Positions 35,478 to 43,148 of a stretch of 64,000 nt of DNA are shown one piece after another. Position 1 is the first letter of the stretch. Each line of letters starts with the position of its first letter. Location: assembly GCA_964388485.1 (NCBI GenBank), contig CAYMAS010000009.1, positions 44,082-108,081 of the forward strand, written 5' to 3'. Under the pieces are notes generated by a model. That model made no database searches. It saw only the letters and a list, made by a program, of their open reading frames with translations, and had not been told where the DNA came from. The translations under genes were made by a program, and so were the position numbers. This DNA comes from JBCDKH01 sp964388485. Lineage in GTDB: Bacteria; Planctomycetota; Phycisphaerae; Tepidisphaerales; Tepidisphaeraceae.

Positions 35478-35520
35478 TTGACACGGCCCGAAAGGGTTGT
35501 AGATTCGGCGTTATATAAGA
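35478..35520 (+). promoter_or_regulatory. Sigma-70-like promoter with overlapping TTATATAA operator
   Basis: TTGACA (35478-35483), 16-bp spacer, TAGATT (35500-35505), then TTATATAAGA (35511-35520) at the expected transcription start. The last ten bases match the right part of the operator at 27822. It lies 80 bp before the ATG at 35600. A repressor bound here would block initiation. Confidence 0.6.
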
Positions 35521-35599
35521 ATCCGGCCGGCGGCGGCAGGCGAACGTTTTGCCACAGCCCGTACCGTCGCCACCCATTCCGTTCAGGAGAAGGATAGAG

Positions 35600-36535
35600 A
35601 TGCTCAACCGTTCCACCACCCTCGCCGCTGCCGTCGCTGCAGTCGGCCTCGCCGGCCACGCGTCGGCTCAACTCATCGCCGCCGACAGCTTCGTCACCGA
35701 CGGCAACGCCAACACCTACAACGACAACGCCAACATCGGCGGGCAGACCTCGTCGGTCGGCATCACCGGCTTCTCCGGTGCCTGGTCGTCCGGCAGCGCC
35801 AACATCCAGCCGGACCTCGTGACGCTCACCCAGCCGCCGGTCACCGATGCCTACGCCGCCGGTGGCAAGGGCGTCTACGTCGCCAGCTCGTTCGACTTCT
35901 ACCGCAGTGCGAACCACGCGCTCGACTCCTACGCCCAAGCCGGCGAGTACTGGATGAGCTTTCTGGTCAACCCGGGCGGCAGCTTCGGCTCGGCCGGCAG
36001 CAGCGACGGCCGGGCGGTCGTCGGGTTCACCAACTTCTACAACTCCGCCACCTTCAACAACGACGCCGGCAGCGCCAACCTCTTCGGCCTGAGCGTCGGC
36101 TACAAGGGCACCGGCGCCGGCGGACCGGACGATTTCGACCTCGTCATGTACGCCCGCGACGGCTCGGGCGACGCGTTCGACTTCGTTCTGAACGACACGC
36201 CCGTGGCCAACGAGACCAGCTTGGTCCTCCTGAAAGTCACGCCGCAAGCCGGTCCGGACGTCGTGGACTACTGGGTCAACCCGTCGGATGCCTCCTCCGA
36301 GGCCGCGCTCGACCTGACGGCCGCCCAGATGGGTTCCTACGCCACCTTCGCCTTCAACACGCCCGGCGACGTCGATCGTCTGTCTGTCACGACGAGCGAC
36401 TGGTCGCGGACGTTCTTCTACGACGAGCCGCGCTTCGCCTATGACCTGGCAAGCGTCGCCGCGATTCCGGAGCCGACGACGGCTGGCGTGCTGGCGTTGG
36501 CTGCCGGTGGGTTCCTCGTTCGCCGCCGCCGCTGA
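35600..36535 (+). CDS. PEP-CTERM protein (tandem paralogue 1)
   Basis: 311 residues. ATG 35600 follows CAGGAGAAGGATAGAG, one of the clearer ribosome-binding sites here. The signal peptide (MLNRSTTLAAAVAAVGLAGH) is cut near ASAQ, and QLIAADSFVTDGN begins the mature part. The body (about 25-285) is a single beta-rich domain without recognised motifs; it aligns along its whole length with the next gene (QLIAADSFV, GFSGAWSSGSAN, YWMSFLVNPGGSF, NTPGDVDRL, FFYDEPRFAYDL). The C-terminus IPEPTTAGVLALAAGGFLVR plus basic residues is a PEP-CTERM signal. It probably codes a surface or matrix protein controlled with the saccharide operon through the promoter at 35478. Confidence 0.8.
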   Translation: MLNRSTTLAAAVAAVGLAGHASAQLIAADSFVTDGNANTYNDNANIGGQTSSVGITGFSGAWSSGSANIQPDLVTLTQPPVTDAYAAGGKGVYVASSFDFYRSANHALDSYAQAGEYWMSFLVNPGGSFGSAGSSDGRAVVGFTNFYNSATFNNDAGSANLFGLSVGYKGTGAGGPDDFDLVMYARDGSGDAFDFVLNDTPVANETSLVLLKVTPQAGPDVVDYWVNPSDASSEAALDLTAAQMGSYATFAFNTPGDVDRLSVTTSDWSRTFFYDEPRFAYDLASVAAIPEPTTAGVLALAAGGFLVRRRR

Positions 36536-36549
36536 TTGATCTCGTTTCG

Positions 36550-36582
36550 CCCTTGGCCGCTTAACGGCGGCCAGGGGCTTTT
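36550..36582 (+). terminator. Rho-independent-like terminator
   Basis: CCCTTGGCCGC, loop TTAAC, GCGGCCAGGGG with one mismatch, then CTTTTG. It directly follows the stop at 36535 and precedes the paralogue at 36624. Confidence 0.65.
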
Positions 36583-36623
36583 GCGGGTCGTTCCGCACCC
36601 CCACTTCCCCTCCCGGAGCAGGA

Positions 36624-37799
36624 ATGAAAAAGCACACTCTCGCCCTAACGGCACCGCTCGCCGTCGCCTTCGCCGCCTCGGCACAGGCTCAACTCATCGC
36701 CGCCGACTCCTTCGTGATCGGCCCCGGCTCCGATACCTATACCGAAGGCTTCGGCAACCGGATCGACGACAACAACGTCACCGTCGGTGCCACCGGATTC
36801 TCCGAAGGCTTTACCGCCGGCTCGGCCAACTTCTTCGCCAGCGACATCACGCTCGACGTCCCGCCCGCGACCGACAACTATGCCGACGGCGGCAAGGGTG
36901 CTTACGGCGCCAGCACCTTCAACGCCTTCCGCCGGGCCTTTCGTCCGCTCGACGAGTACACGCCCGTCGAAAACGGCGAGGGCGACTACTACATGAGCTT
37001 CGTCATGAACGCCGGCGGCTCGTTCCTCGCCAGCGGCCTGACTGACGGCTACGCCCTGGCCGGCTACACCAACTTCTTCGACGTCCCCGAATTCGCCAAC
37101 CTCCCTGACTCGGCCAACGTCTTCGGCCTGCAGGTCGGCTACAAGGGTGACGGCACGCGCACCGACGACGGCTTCGACGTCGTCCTGCGGGCACGCGGTG
37201 CCTCGGGCGACCTCGAGGACACGATCATCTCGCCCGGCGTCTCGAACCGGGACGACCTCATCGTCCTAAAGGTCTCGCCCACCGCCGCGGAAGACCAGGT
37301 CACCTACTGGCTCAACCCGACCGACACCCTCAGCGACGCCGACCTCGATAGCACCGCTCTCGCCACCGGCACCGTGGCGACGAACGCGTTCAACACGCCC
37401 GGCGACGTTGATCGCTTCAACGTCCTGACCGTCAACTGGGCCCGCAGCCTCTTCTTCGATGAGCCGCGCTTCGCCTACGACCTCGACAGCCTGTTCGACA
37501 ACATGGACACGCTGCTGCCCGGCGATGCCGACGGCGACGGCGACGTCGACCTGGCCGACTTCACCATTCTCCGCAACAACTTCGGCGTCGACATGGGTGC
37601 CACCGTCATGACCGGTGACTTCAACGGCGACGGCACGGTCGACCTCGCCGACTTCACGATTCTGCGCAACAACTTCGGCACGACCAGCGATAGCGACATC
37701 GCGGCGATCAACGCCTGGTACGCGTCGGTCGTCCCCGAGCCGACGACGATGGCCCTGCTCGGCATGGGCTCCCTGGCCCTGCTTCGGCGTCGCCGGTAA
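36624..37799 (+). CDS. PEP-CTERM protein with dockerin-like repeats (tandem paralogue 2)
   Basis: 391 residues. The signal peptide MKKHTLALTAPLAVAFAASA is followed by QAQLIAADSFVIG. The main domain (about 25-290) is paralogous to the preceding gene. Unlike that copy it has two calcium-binding EF-hand repeats (about 300-350): DADGDGDVDLADFTILRNNF and DFNGDGTVDLADFTILRNNF, the dockerin type I pattern. The C-terminus VPEPTTMALLGMGSLALL plus RRRR is a PEP-CTERM signal. The repeats are nearly identical, also at DNA level, to those in the gene at 3641, so this module moves between secreted proteins. GGAGCAGGA lies upstream of the ATG. It may be partly transcribed past the terminator at 36550 or from its own promoter. 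Confidence 0.8.
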   Translation: MKKHTLALTAPLAVAFAASAQAQLIAADSFVIGPGSDTYTEGFGNRIDDNNVTVGATGFSEGFTAGSANFFASDITLDVPPATDNYADGGKGAYGASTFNAFRRAFRPLDEYTPVENGEGDYYMSFVMNAGGSFLASGLTDGYALAGYTNFFDVPEFANLPDSANVFGLQVGYKGDGTRTDDGFDVVLRARGASGDLEDTIISPGVSNRDDLIVLKVSPTAAEDQVTYWLNPTDTLSDADLDSTALATGTVATNAFNTPGDVDRFNVLTVNWARSLFFDEPRFAYDLDSLFDNMDTLLPGDADGDGDVDLADFTILRNNFGVDMGATVMTGDFNGDGTVDLADFTILRNNFGTTSDSDIAAINAWYASVVPEPTTMALLGMGSLALLRRRR

Positions 37800-37809
37800 G
37801 AGGGATACC

Positions 37810-37841
37810 GCGATGTTTTCGGCTGACGCCGTGAACATCGC
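37810..37841 (+). terminator. Hairpin after the PEP-CTERM pair
   Basis: GCGATGTT (37810-37817) pairs with AACATCGC (37834-37841), with an inner CGGC-TGAC-GCCG stem. It starts 11 bp after the stop at 37799. There is no real T-tract, so it could be a processing hairpin. Confidence 0.45.
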
Positions 37842-37900
37842 TTGCCTGTTGGGAGAATTACCTTTTGCCTCAACTCACACGCCCGCCCCTGGAGGAACCC

Positions 37901-38869
37901 ATGGTCGCTCCCAAACTACAATCCAGTCGTCACGGCTTTACGCTCGTCGAGCTGCTCGTCGTCATCGGCATCATCGCACTGCTGGTCGGCATTTTGCTGC
38001 CGACGCTGAGCCGTGCCCGCCAGTCGGCGAACGACGTTAAGTGCGCCAGCAACCTCCGGCAGCTGGCGACTTCGTTGGTGAATTACTCGATCGACTTTGA
38101 TTCGCGGTATCCGACGAACTTCTATCGGGTCGCTATTGTGCCGGGCAACACCCTGGCGGGCGAGCGGACGTTGGAGTGGCTGGCAGCTGAACGAATCGGA
38201 CTTTATCTGCCAAAGGACGATCTCGCGGCCGGCACGGACAATTTGCTTGGCGGTGCATTTCTCTGCCCATCTGATGAACCTGAGGCATTGCGTTCCTACG
38301 CAATGAATGCATTCGCTAGCAGTGATCTGCATCGCGGTGCGATCGGGCCCGATGCGGACGGAAACACAGGGCTTCCGCAGGTCTTTTTCGATGACCTTGT
38401 CGGTGACGCACAGCCTTCGACCGGTCTTCCTCGTGGTCAGCAGTGGAATGCCACTGTCAGTGACGCGACCAGCATGGTGCTGCTCGGGGAGACGCACCAG
38501 ATCTCTTCCGATACCGCTGGCAGCTATTCTCGGCCTCTCATGGGTGGTTCGCACGGCGTGACGCCCGCGGCCAAGTTTATTGAGGTGCAGGTCAGCCCGT
38601 TCCCGAACACCGGCACGCTTGCCCCGGGTCAGGTCGCGACCGACATCGAATACTCCCGCCACGGCCGTGATGCTCCGGAGGCGACCGAGCCGCAGTTCGA
38701 CGGAGCCGCCGCCAATTTCGCCTTTGCTGACGGCCACGTCGAGAAGCTCGACTCGACCGCTATGGCCCTGGTCGGAGACCGTGCCGACCCCGACACCTGG
38801 ATCAGCACCGGCAAGGCGAAGTGGTCGCCGCTCGACGAGAAGCTCATCGAGTACGAAGCCAGCCGGTAG
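37901..38869 (+). CDS. Type II secretion/type IV-like prepilin (large planctomycete pseudopilin)
   Basis: 322 residues. ATG 37901 is preceded by GGAGGAACCC. The prepilin motif RHG-FTLVELLVVIGIIALL (cleavage after Gly, with methylated Phe +1 and Glu +5) is followed by SRARQSANDVKCASNLRQLA. A long globular part and a late FAFADGHVEKLDS give the H-x9-DG-like ending of the family amplified in planctomycetes. Such proteins have a prepilin N-terminus but usually lie next to secreted enzymes rather than pilus genes. Base use is a little less GC-rich in the middle (38150-38550) than in neighbours. It lies between the PEP-CTERM pair and the ABC importer; no other secretion gene is near. Confidence 0.85.
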   Translation: MVAPKLQSSRHGFTLVELLVVIGIIALLVGILLPTLSRARQSANDVKCASNLRQLATSLVNYSIDFDSRYPTNFYRVAIVPGNTLAGERTLEWLAAERIGLYLPKDDLAAGTDNLLGGAFLCPSDEPEALRSYAMNAFASSDLHRGAIGPDADGNTGLPQVFFDDLVGDAQPSTGLPRGQQWNATVSDATSMVLLGETHQISSDTAGSYSRPLMGGSHGVTPAAKFIEVQVSPFPNTGTLAPGQVATDIEYSRHGRDAPEATEPQFDGAAANFAFADGHVEKLDSTAMALVGDRADPDTWISTGKAKWSPLDEKLIEYEASR

Positions 38870-38920
38870 GGCTTCTCCTACGACATCGACCGATCCTCTG
38901 GCCGACGCCGGGCGAGGACG

Positions 38921-40249
38921 TTGAGCCCTCCAGCCCCATCTTCTCCAGCACCGACCGGCCTTCCCACACGCCGGTCGGTGCTGTTGTCTGCGTTGGCCGC
39001 AGGATCGGCGTCGCTGCTGGGGTGCGGCGGAGACAGCAGCGGCAAGGTGCTCGACCTCTGGACCTGGGCCCTGCGGCCACGGTTCGACGACCTCATCGGT
39101 GCTGCCATTGCCGACTTCGAGTCACAGCATGCGGGGCTGCGGGTTCGTTGGACGGACGTCGCGGCGGAGGCGACGCAGCGAAAGGTCTTTGCCGCCGGCG
39201 CTGCCGGAACGATGCCGGACGTCATCAACCTGCCGGACCAGCATTTTGCGAAGTTCGCCAAGCTCGGAGCTTTCCGGCCGCTTGGCGACGTTTCGCCGGG
39301 TGACCCGGCGGAGCGATACGTGCCCGGAGCCCTCGATGCCTGTCGTGTCGATGGCCAATTGCTGGGGTATCCGTGGTATCTGTCGACAACGGTTCGCGTC
39401 ATGAACCGCCGCCTGCTCGCCGAGGGCGGCTTGACGCCGGACACCCTCGGCCGCGACTGGCAGACCCTGCTCGACCAGGCCCGGCCGTTCAAGGAGGCGA
39501 CGGGCAAGCACCTCTTCTCGATCCAGCTCGGCGACCGCAGCGACCTGCCGGCGATGATGCTGAGCGACGGCATCGACCTCGTCACGCCGCACCCCGACGG
39601 CGGCATGCGGGCGACGCTCACCACGCCGCGGGTCATCGACACGATCACAACCTGGGCCGACGCCTTTTCCGACGGCACCCTGCCCCGATCAGCGGCGACG
39701 GGAGGTTACGAAGGCCTCGTCCTGGGCATGACCGGCGGCAGCGTCGCGATGATCAATGCCAACGCACTCAACCGCATCGCAACCGAGGCCCCGCGAGTTT
39801 ACGAAGACATTGTCGTGGGTGGCGGTGTCGTCGGGTCGCTGGGCGTGCCGGGGATGGCGGTGACGCATGTCAGCGTCTCGGCGTTGTCGCGTCACCCGCA
39901 CGAAGCCGCGGCGTTGGCCTGGCATCTGACGGGGCCGAAGTGGCAAACTGAACTCGCCCTCGATGCGGGCCGCTCGCCGAGCACATTGGCGTCGCTGGAC
40001 GACAGCCGTTTTGCCGCGACGACTGATGACCCGCAGGCGATCGCGACGGAGATGGGCGTCGAGCAGGTTCGCGACGCTCAGGCCTTCGCTCCGCCCACCG
40101 GCACCTGGCCCGACCTGCGACGCGTCTTCAACGAAGCGATGAAGCGGGTCCTTCTGGAGGGCGAGCCCGTCGCCGACGCGATGGCGGCGACGGAAGCCGA
40201 GTGGAATCGCATCCTTCGCGCCGACGCGGCAGGGGAGCCCTACGCGTGA
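38921..40249 (+). CDS. ABC sugar importer, extracellular solute-binding lipoprotein
   Basis: About 442 residues from a TTG at 38921. The N-terminus has a twin-Arg (PTRRSVLLSALAAG) and a lipobox LLGC with Cys35, so it is a lipoprotein, possibly Tat-exported. The mature part is a family 1 (MalE-like) binding protein: DLWTWALRPRFDDLIGAA, GTMPDVINLPDQHFAKFAKL, YPWYLSTTVRVMNRRLLAEG, AAALAWHLTGPKWQTELALD. It captures a sugar or oligosaccharide for the two permeases that follow, whose first start overlaps its stop (GTGA). No ATPase gene is nearby. The cargo cannot be told. Confidence 0.9.
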   Translation: MSPPAPSSPAPTGLPTRRSVLLSALAAGSASLLGCGGDSSGKVLDLWTWALRPRFDDLIGAAIADFESQHAGLRVRWTDVAAEATQRKVFAAGAAGTMPDVINLPDQHFAKFAKLGAFRPLGDVSPGDPAERYVPGALDACRVDGQLLGYPWYLSTTVRVMNRRLLAEGGLTPDTLGRDWQTLLDQARPFKEATGKHLFSIQLGDRSDLPAMMLSDGIDLVTPHPDGGMRATLTTPRVIDTITTWADAFSDGTLPRSAATGGYEGLVLGMTGGSVAMINANALNRIATEAPRVYEDIVVGGGVVGSLGVPGMAVTHVSVSALSRHPHEAAALAWHLTGPKWQTELALDAGRSPSTLASLDDSRFAATTDDPQAIATEMGVEQVRDAQAFAPPTGTWPDLRRVFNEAMKRVLLEGEPVADAMAATEAEWNRILRADAAGEPYA

Positions 40250-41331
40250 GTGGTCCGCAGACGAAGCTGACGGGAGCCGCACCAGGTCCCGGAGCCGCGG
40301 ACCCACGGTCCGCCGGTCTGACGAGTCACGAGGCTCGGGATCTGTCGCCTTCCGAGGTGCGATCTGGAACAGCGGGAGACCCTTCTGCGAAAGCCACCCC
40401 GGCATCGCGGTCTGGCTCGGCAGACCTGCGGACCGTGGGTCCGCGGCTCAACGATCTCCGTCCGCATGGGGCGATGACGCCTTACCTCTTTCTCGCACCG
40501 GCGGTGCTGGTGCTGGGCGTCTTTGTGATCTGGGCCTTCGTGCAGGTGGCCTATTTGTCATTCACGCGTGTCCAGATTTTCGGCGACGGCTCGTTGCTTG
40601 GGCGGGCGGAGTGGGTTGGGTTCGACAACTACACACGCGTGCTAGGCGGCGGGCGATTCTGGTGGTGCCTGCTCAACAGCTTCGTCTACCTGCTCGTCAC
40701 GCCCGCCGTGATGGGGGTGTCGCTGCTGGCGGCGATGACGGTGCACAGCGGCCTGCGCGGGACGGGGCCGTGGCTGCGGGCGTTGCTCTTCCTGCCGGTC
40801 GTCACGCCGACCATCGTCGCGGCGGTCGCGTGGCGTCTCCTGTTCAACGAGCAGGACGGCCTGCTCAACCACACGCTCGGCACCGTCGGCGTCGGCCCGA
40901 TTCCGTGGCTTACTGGTTGGCCCTGGATCCTCGTGACCGCGATGGTCGTGACGCTCTGGAAGGGCTTCGGCTACTACATGATGATTTTCCTCGCGGGCCT
41001 GATGAGCGTGCCGCGTGAGCTGGAGGAGGCCGCGAGCATCGACGGTGCCGGGCGGCTGGGCATCTTCCGTCACGTCACCTTGCCGTCGCTTCGGCCGGTG
41101 CTGGTGTTGGTCCTCGTCATCAGCTCGATTGCCGCGTTGAAGGTCTTCGACGAGCTGTACGTCGTAGCCAAGGGCGTCTCGGCGGAGAGCAAGACCGTCG
41201 TGCCGCTGATCTATGAAACGGCCTTCGAAGGCGGCAACTTCGGGATGGCCAGTGCGATCGGCGTGTGTTTGTTTCTCGTGCTGCTCGCCTTCTCGCTGGT
41301 CAACCTCCGTCTGACGCGGGAGGCGGATTGA
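40246..41331 (+). CDS. ABC sugar importer permease 1 (MalF-like) with a palindromic-element insert in its N-terminal tail
   Basis: 361 residues if started at GTG 40246, which overlaps the previous stop. The membrane part begins at Met77 (ATG 40474, MTPYLFLAPAVLVLGVFVIW), and six helices follow. LEEAASIDGAGRLGIFRHV is the EAA loop that contacts the ATPase. The 76-residue tail before the first helix is unusual: residues about 16-68 are encoded by the palindromic element at 40292-40449 (PRSAGLTSHEARDL to DLRTVGPRLNDL), low in conserved content. Translation might instead start at Met77, but the usual short cytoplasmic N-terminus and coupling to the upstream stop favour the GTG. Confidence 0.85.
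   Translation: MSGPQTKLTGAAPGPGAADPRSAGLTSHEARDLSPSEVRSGTAGDPSAKATPASRSGSADLRTVGPRLNDLRPHGAMTPYLFLAPAVLVLGVFVIWAFVQVAYLSFTRVQIFGDGSLLGRAEWVGFDNYTRVLGGGRFWWCLLNSFVYLLVTPAVMGVSLLAAMTVHSGLRGTGPWLRALLFLPVVTPTIVAAVAWRLLFNEQDGLLNHTLGTVGVGPIPWLTGWPWILVTAMVVTLWKGFGYYMMIFLAGLMSVPRELEEAASIDGAGRLGIFRHVTLPSLRPVLVLVLVISSIAALKVFDELYVVAKGVSAESKTVVPLIYETAFEGGNFGMASAIGVCLFLVLLAFSLVNLRLTREAD
40292..40449. repeat. Palindromic element, family 2, inside permease gene
   Basis: Left arm 40292-40320 starts GAGCCGCGGACCCACGGTCC; right arm 40421-40449 is its complement with one mismatch over 29 bp. The loop of 100 bp is open in the permease frame. The left arm is nearly identical to 51244-51272 in astB. Both are translated in the same frame (PR-Ser/Ala-AGLTSH). 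Confidence 0.85.
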
Positions 41332-42161
41332 GCGACTTCACCACCGAGCGTCCCGGCAGTCTCAAGGCGACGTACTACGTGATGGCGTTGCTCCTGGCGA
41401 TCCTCGCGGCGGGGCCGGCCTTGTGGTTGCTCAACGTCGCGCTTCAGCCGAGCGATGTCGGCTTCAGCGAACTGACGCCGCCGACGAAGTGGACGGGCGA
41501 GAACTTCACCGGCGTGACCCGGGAAGCCGGCATCTGGCGGCCGATGCTCAACAGCGTCTTTGTGACGCTCTGCCAGACGGTGCTCAACGTCCTGCTCGCC
41601 GCCCTCGCGGCATATCCGCTGGCCCGCATGCGGTTCCGAGGCCGGGACACGCTCTTCGTCCTCGTGCTCGCGACGCTGATGGTGCCCGAGCAGGTGACGG
41701 TCGTGCCGCTCTTCGTGACCATCAGCGACCTGGGCCTCTACGACACACTCGTCGCCGTCTTCCTGCCGTTCAGCGTGACGGCGTTCGGCATTTACTTGTG
41801 CCGCCAGGCCTTCCTCGGCGTGCCGGAGTCGCTCGAAGAAGCGGCCCGCATCGACGGCGCGAGCAGCTTGGCCGTCTGGTGGCACGTCATGCTGCCGCTG
41901 AGTCGGCCGACGCTGGCGACGCTGGCGGTCTTCAGCGTGATCGGTGCCTGGAGCAACCTGTTGTGGCCGCTGATCGTCCTGCAACGCGACGAGAACTTCA
42001 CGCTGCCGGTGGCGATTAACTTGCTGCTGGGCGTCTTCTCGACGAACCCTCGCTACGCCTACGCCGCCAGCGTGTTGGCGCTTGTGCCGATGGTGATCGT
42101 CTATCTGCTGATGCAACGCTGGCTGACCCGTGGCCTGCTGGCCGGGGCGGTCAAAGGATAA
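41328..42161 (+). CDS. ABC sugar importer permease 2 (MalG-like)
   Basis: 277 residues from a TTG at 41328 overlapping the previous stop (TTGA). Six helices; LEEAARIDGASSLAVWWHVM is the EAA loop, and LMVPEQVTVVPLFVTISDLG is the standard segment of the MalG family. With permease 1 and the binding protein it forms an importer. The ATPase is missing here and is presumably a shared MsmK/MsmX-type protein elsewhere. A more upstream in-frame start at 41265 would overlap permease 1 by more than 60 bases and is unlikely. Confidence 0.9.
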   Translation: MSDFTTERPGSLKATYYVMALLLAILAAGPALWLLNVALQPSDVGFSELTPPTKWTGENFTGVTREAGIWRPMLNSVFVTLCQTVLNVLLAALAAYPLARMRFRGRDTLFVLVLATLMVPEQVTVVPLFVTISDLGLYDTLVAVFLPFSVTAFGIYLCRQAFLGVPESLEEAARIDGASSLAVWWHVMLPLSRPTLATLAVFSVIGAWSNLLWPLIVLQRDENFTLPVAINLLLGVFSTNPRYAYAASVLALVPMVIVYLLMQRWLTRGLLAGAVKG

Positions 42162-42171
42162 GAAACACCCC

Positions 42172-43137
42172 ATGAACGACTCTCTGCTCAATGTCTCCAT
42201 CGTCGGCCTCGGCCCCATCGGCCTCGCCGCGGCTCAGGCCGTCGCGCGCGACCCCGGCATGAACCTCGCCGGCCTCGTCGACAAGTCGCCGGACCTCGTC
42301 GGCACCCATTCCGTTGGCGATCTGGTCGTGACGTCGGAGCTCGATGATGCCGACGTCGCGATCGTCTGCACGACGAGCAACTTCGACGAGATGGTGCCGA
42401 TCCTCGACGCGGCGATGCAGAACGGCACGCACGTGGTTAGCTCCTGCGAGCAGATGCTCTGGCCTTCGTACCGCCACCCGGAGCTGGCCGACGAGGTCGA
42501 TCAACGGGCGAGGGCGGCGGGCGTGACGTTGCTGGGGACGGGTGTGAATCCAGGCTTCGCCCTCGACGTGTTGCCGGTCGTTTTGAGTTCGATGGTGCTG
42601 GAAGTCCGCAAGATCAAGGCGATTCGTCGCGTCGACGCCAGCACGCGACGCAAGCCGCTGCAGGCGAAGGTCGGAGCGACGCTGACGCCCGAAGCCTTTG
42701 CCGAACGCAAAGCGGCCGACACCATCGGACATCGTGGCATGGCGGAAAGTGTCGCCCTTGTCGCCGCAGCGCTGGGTCGCGAGATCGAGCCGGGCGGCGT
42801 GACGGAGACGCTCGAACCGGTGCTTGCCGAGACGCCGACCGTTAGCGCCCTCGGCACGATCCAGCCGGGGCAGGTCGCGGGCATCCACAATGTCGGCAAG
42901 TGGCAGGGCGACGGCTTGTCGATCGACCTCGACCTCATCATGAGCGTCGGCTGGCCCGAGCCGCACGACAGCGTCGAGATCGACGGCCCGGTGCCGCTGT
43001 CGCTCCGCATAGACGGCGGCACACCGGGTGACACCGCGACCGTCGCCGCCCTCGTCAACGCCGCCCGCTTCATGCCGCACTGTCAGCCGGGTCTGCGGAC
43101 CATGCTCGACCTCGGCCACCAGATTGCCGCTCGATAA
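42172..43137 (+). CDS. DapB-fold NAD(P)-dependent dehydrogenase
   Basis: 321 residues from ATG 42172, 10 bp after the permease stop. VSIVGLGPIGLAAAQAVA is the Rossmann motif; DVAIVCTTSNFDEMVPIL and VVSSCEQMLWPSYRHPELAD follow. TLLGTGVNPGFALDVLPV is the block shared with dihydrodipicolinate reductase and especially 2,4-diaminopentanoate dehydrogenase. Residues about 125-240 are the mixed alpha/beta catalytic domain. Next to a sugar importer and a sugar isomerase it more likely acts on a sugar or amino derivative than in lysine synthesis; that is inference. It is translated with the importer genes and followed 11 bp later by the isomerase. Confidence 0.75.
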   Translation: MNDSLLNVSIVGLGPIGLAAAQAVARDPGMNLAGLVDKSPDLVGTHSVGDLVVTSELDDADVAIVCTTSNFDEMVPILDAAMQNGTHVVSSCEQMLWPSYRHPELADEVDQRARAAGVTLLGTGVNPGFALDVLPVVLSSMVLEVRKIKAIRRVDASTRRKPLQAKVGATLTPEAFAERKAADTIGHRGMAESVALVAAALGREIEPGGVTETLEPVLAETPTVSALGTIQPGQVAGIHNVGKWQGDGLSIDLDLIMSVGWPEPHDSVEIDGPVPLSLRIDGGTPGDTATVAALVNAARFMPHCQPGLRTMLDLGHQIAAR

Positions 43138-43148
43138 GGAGATTCCTC

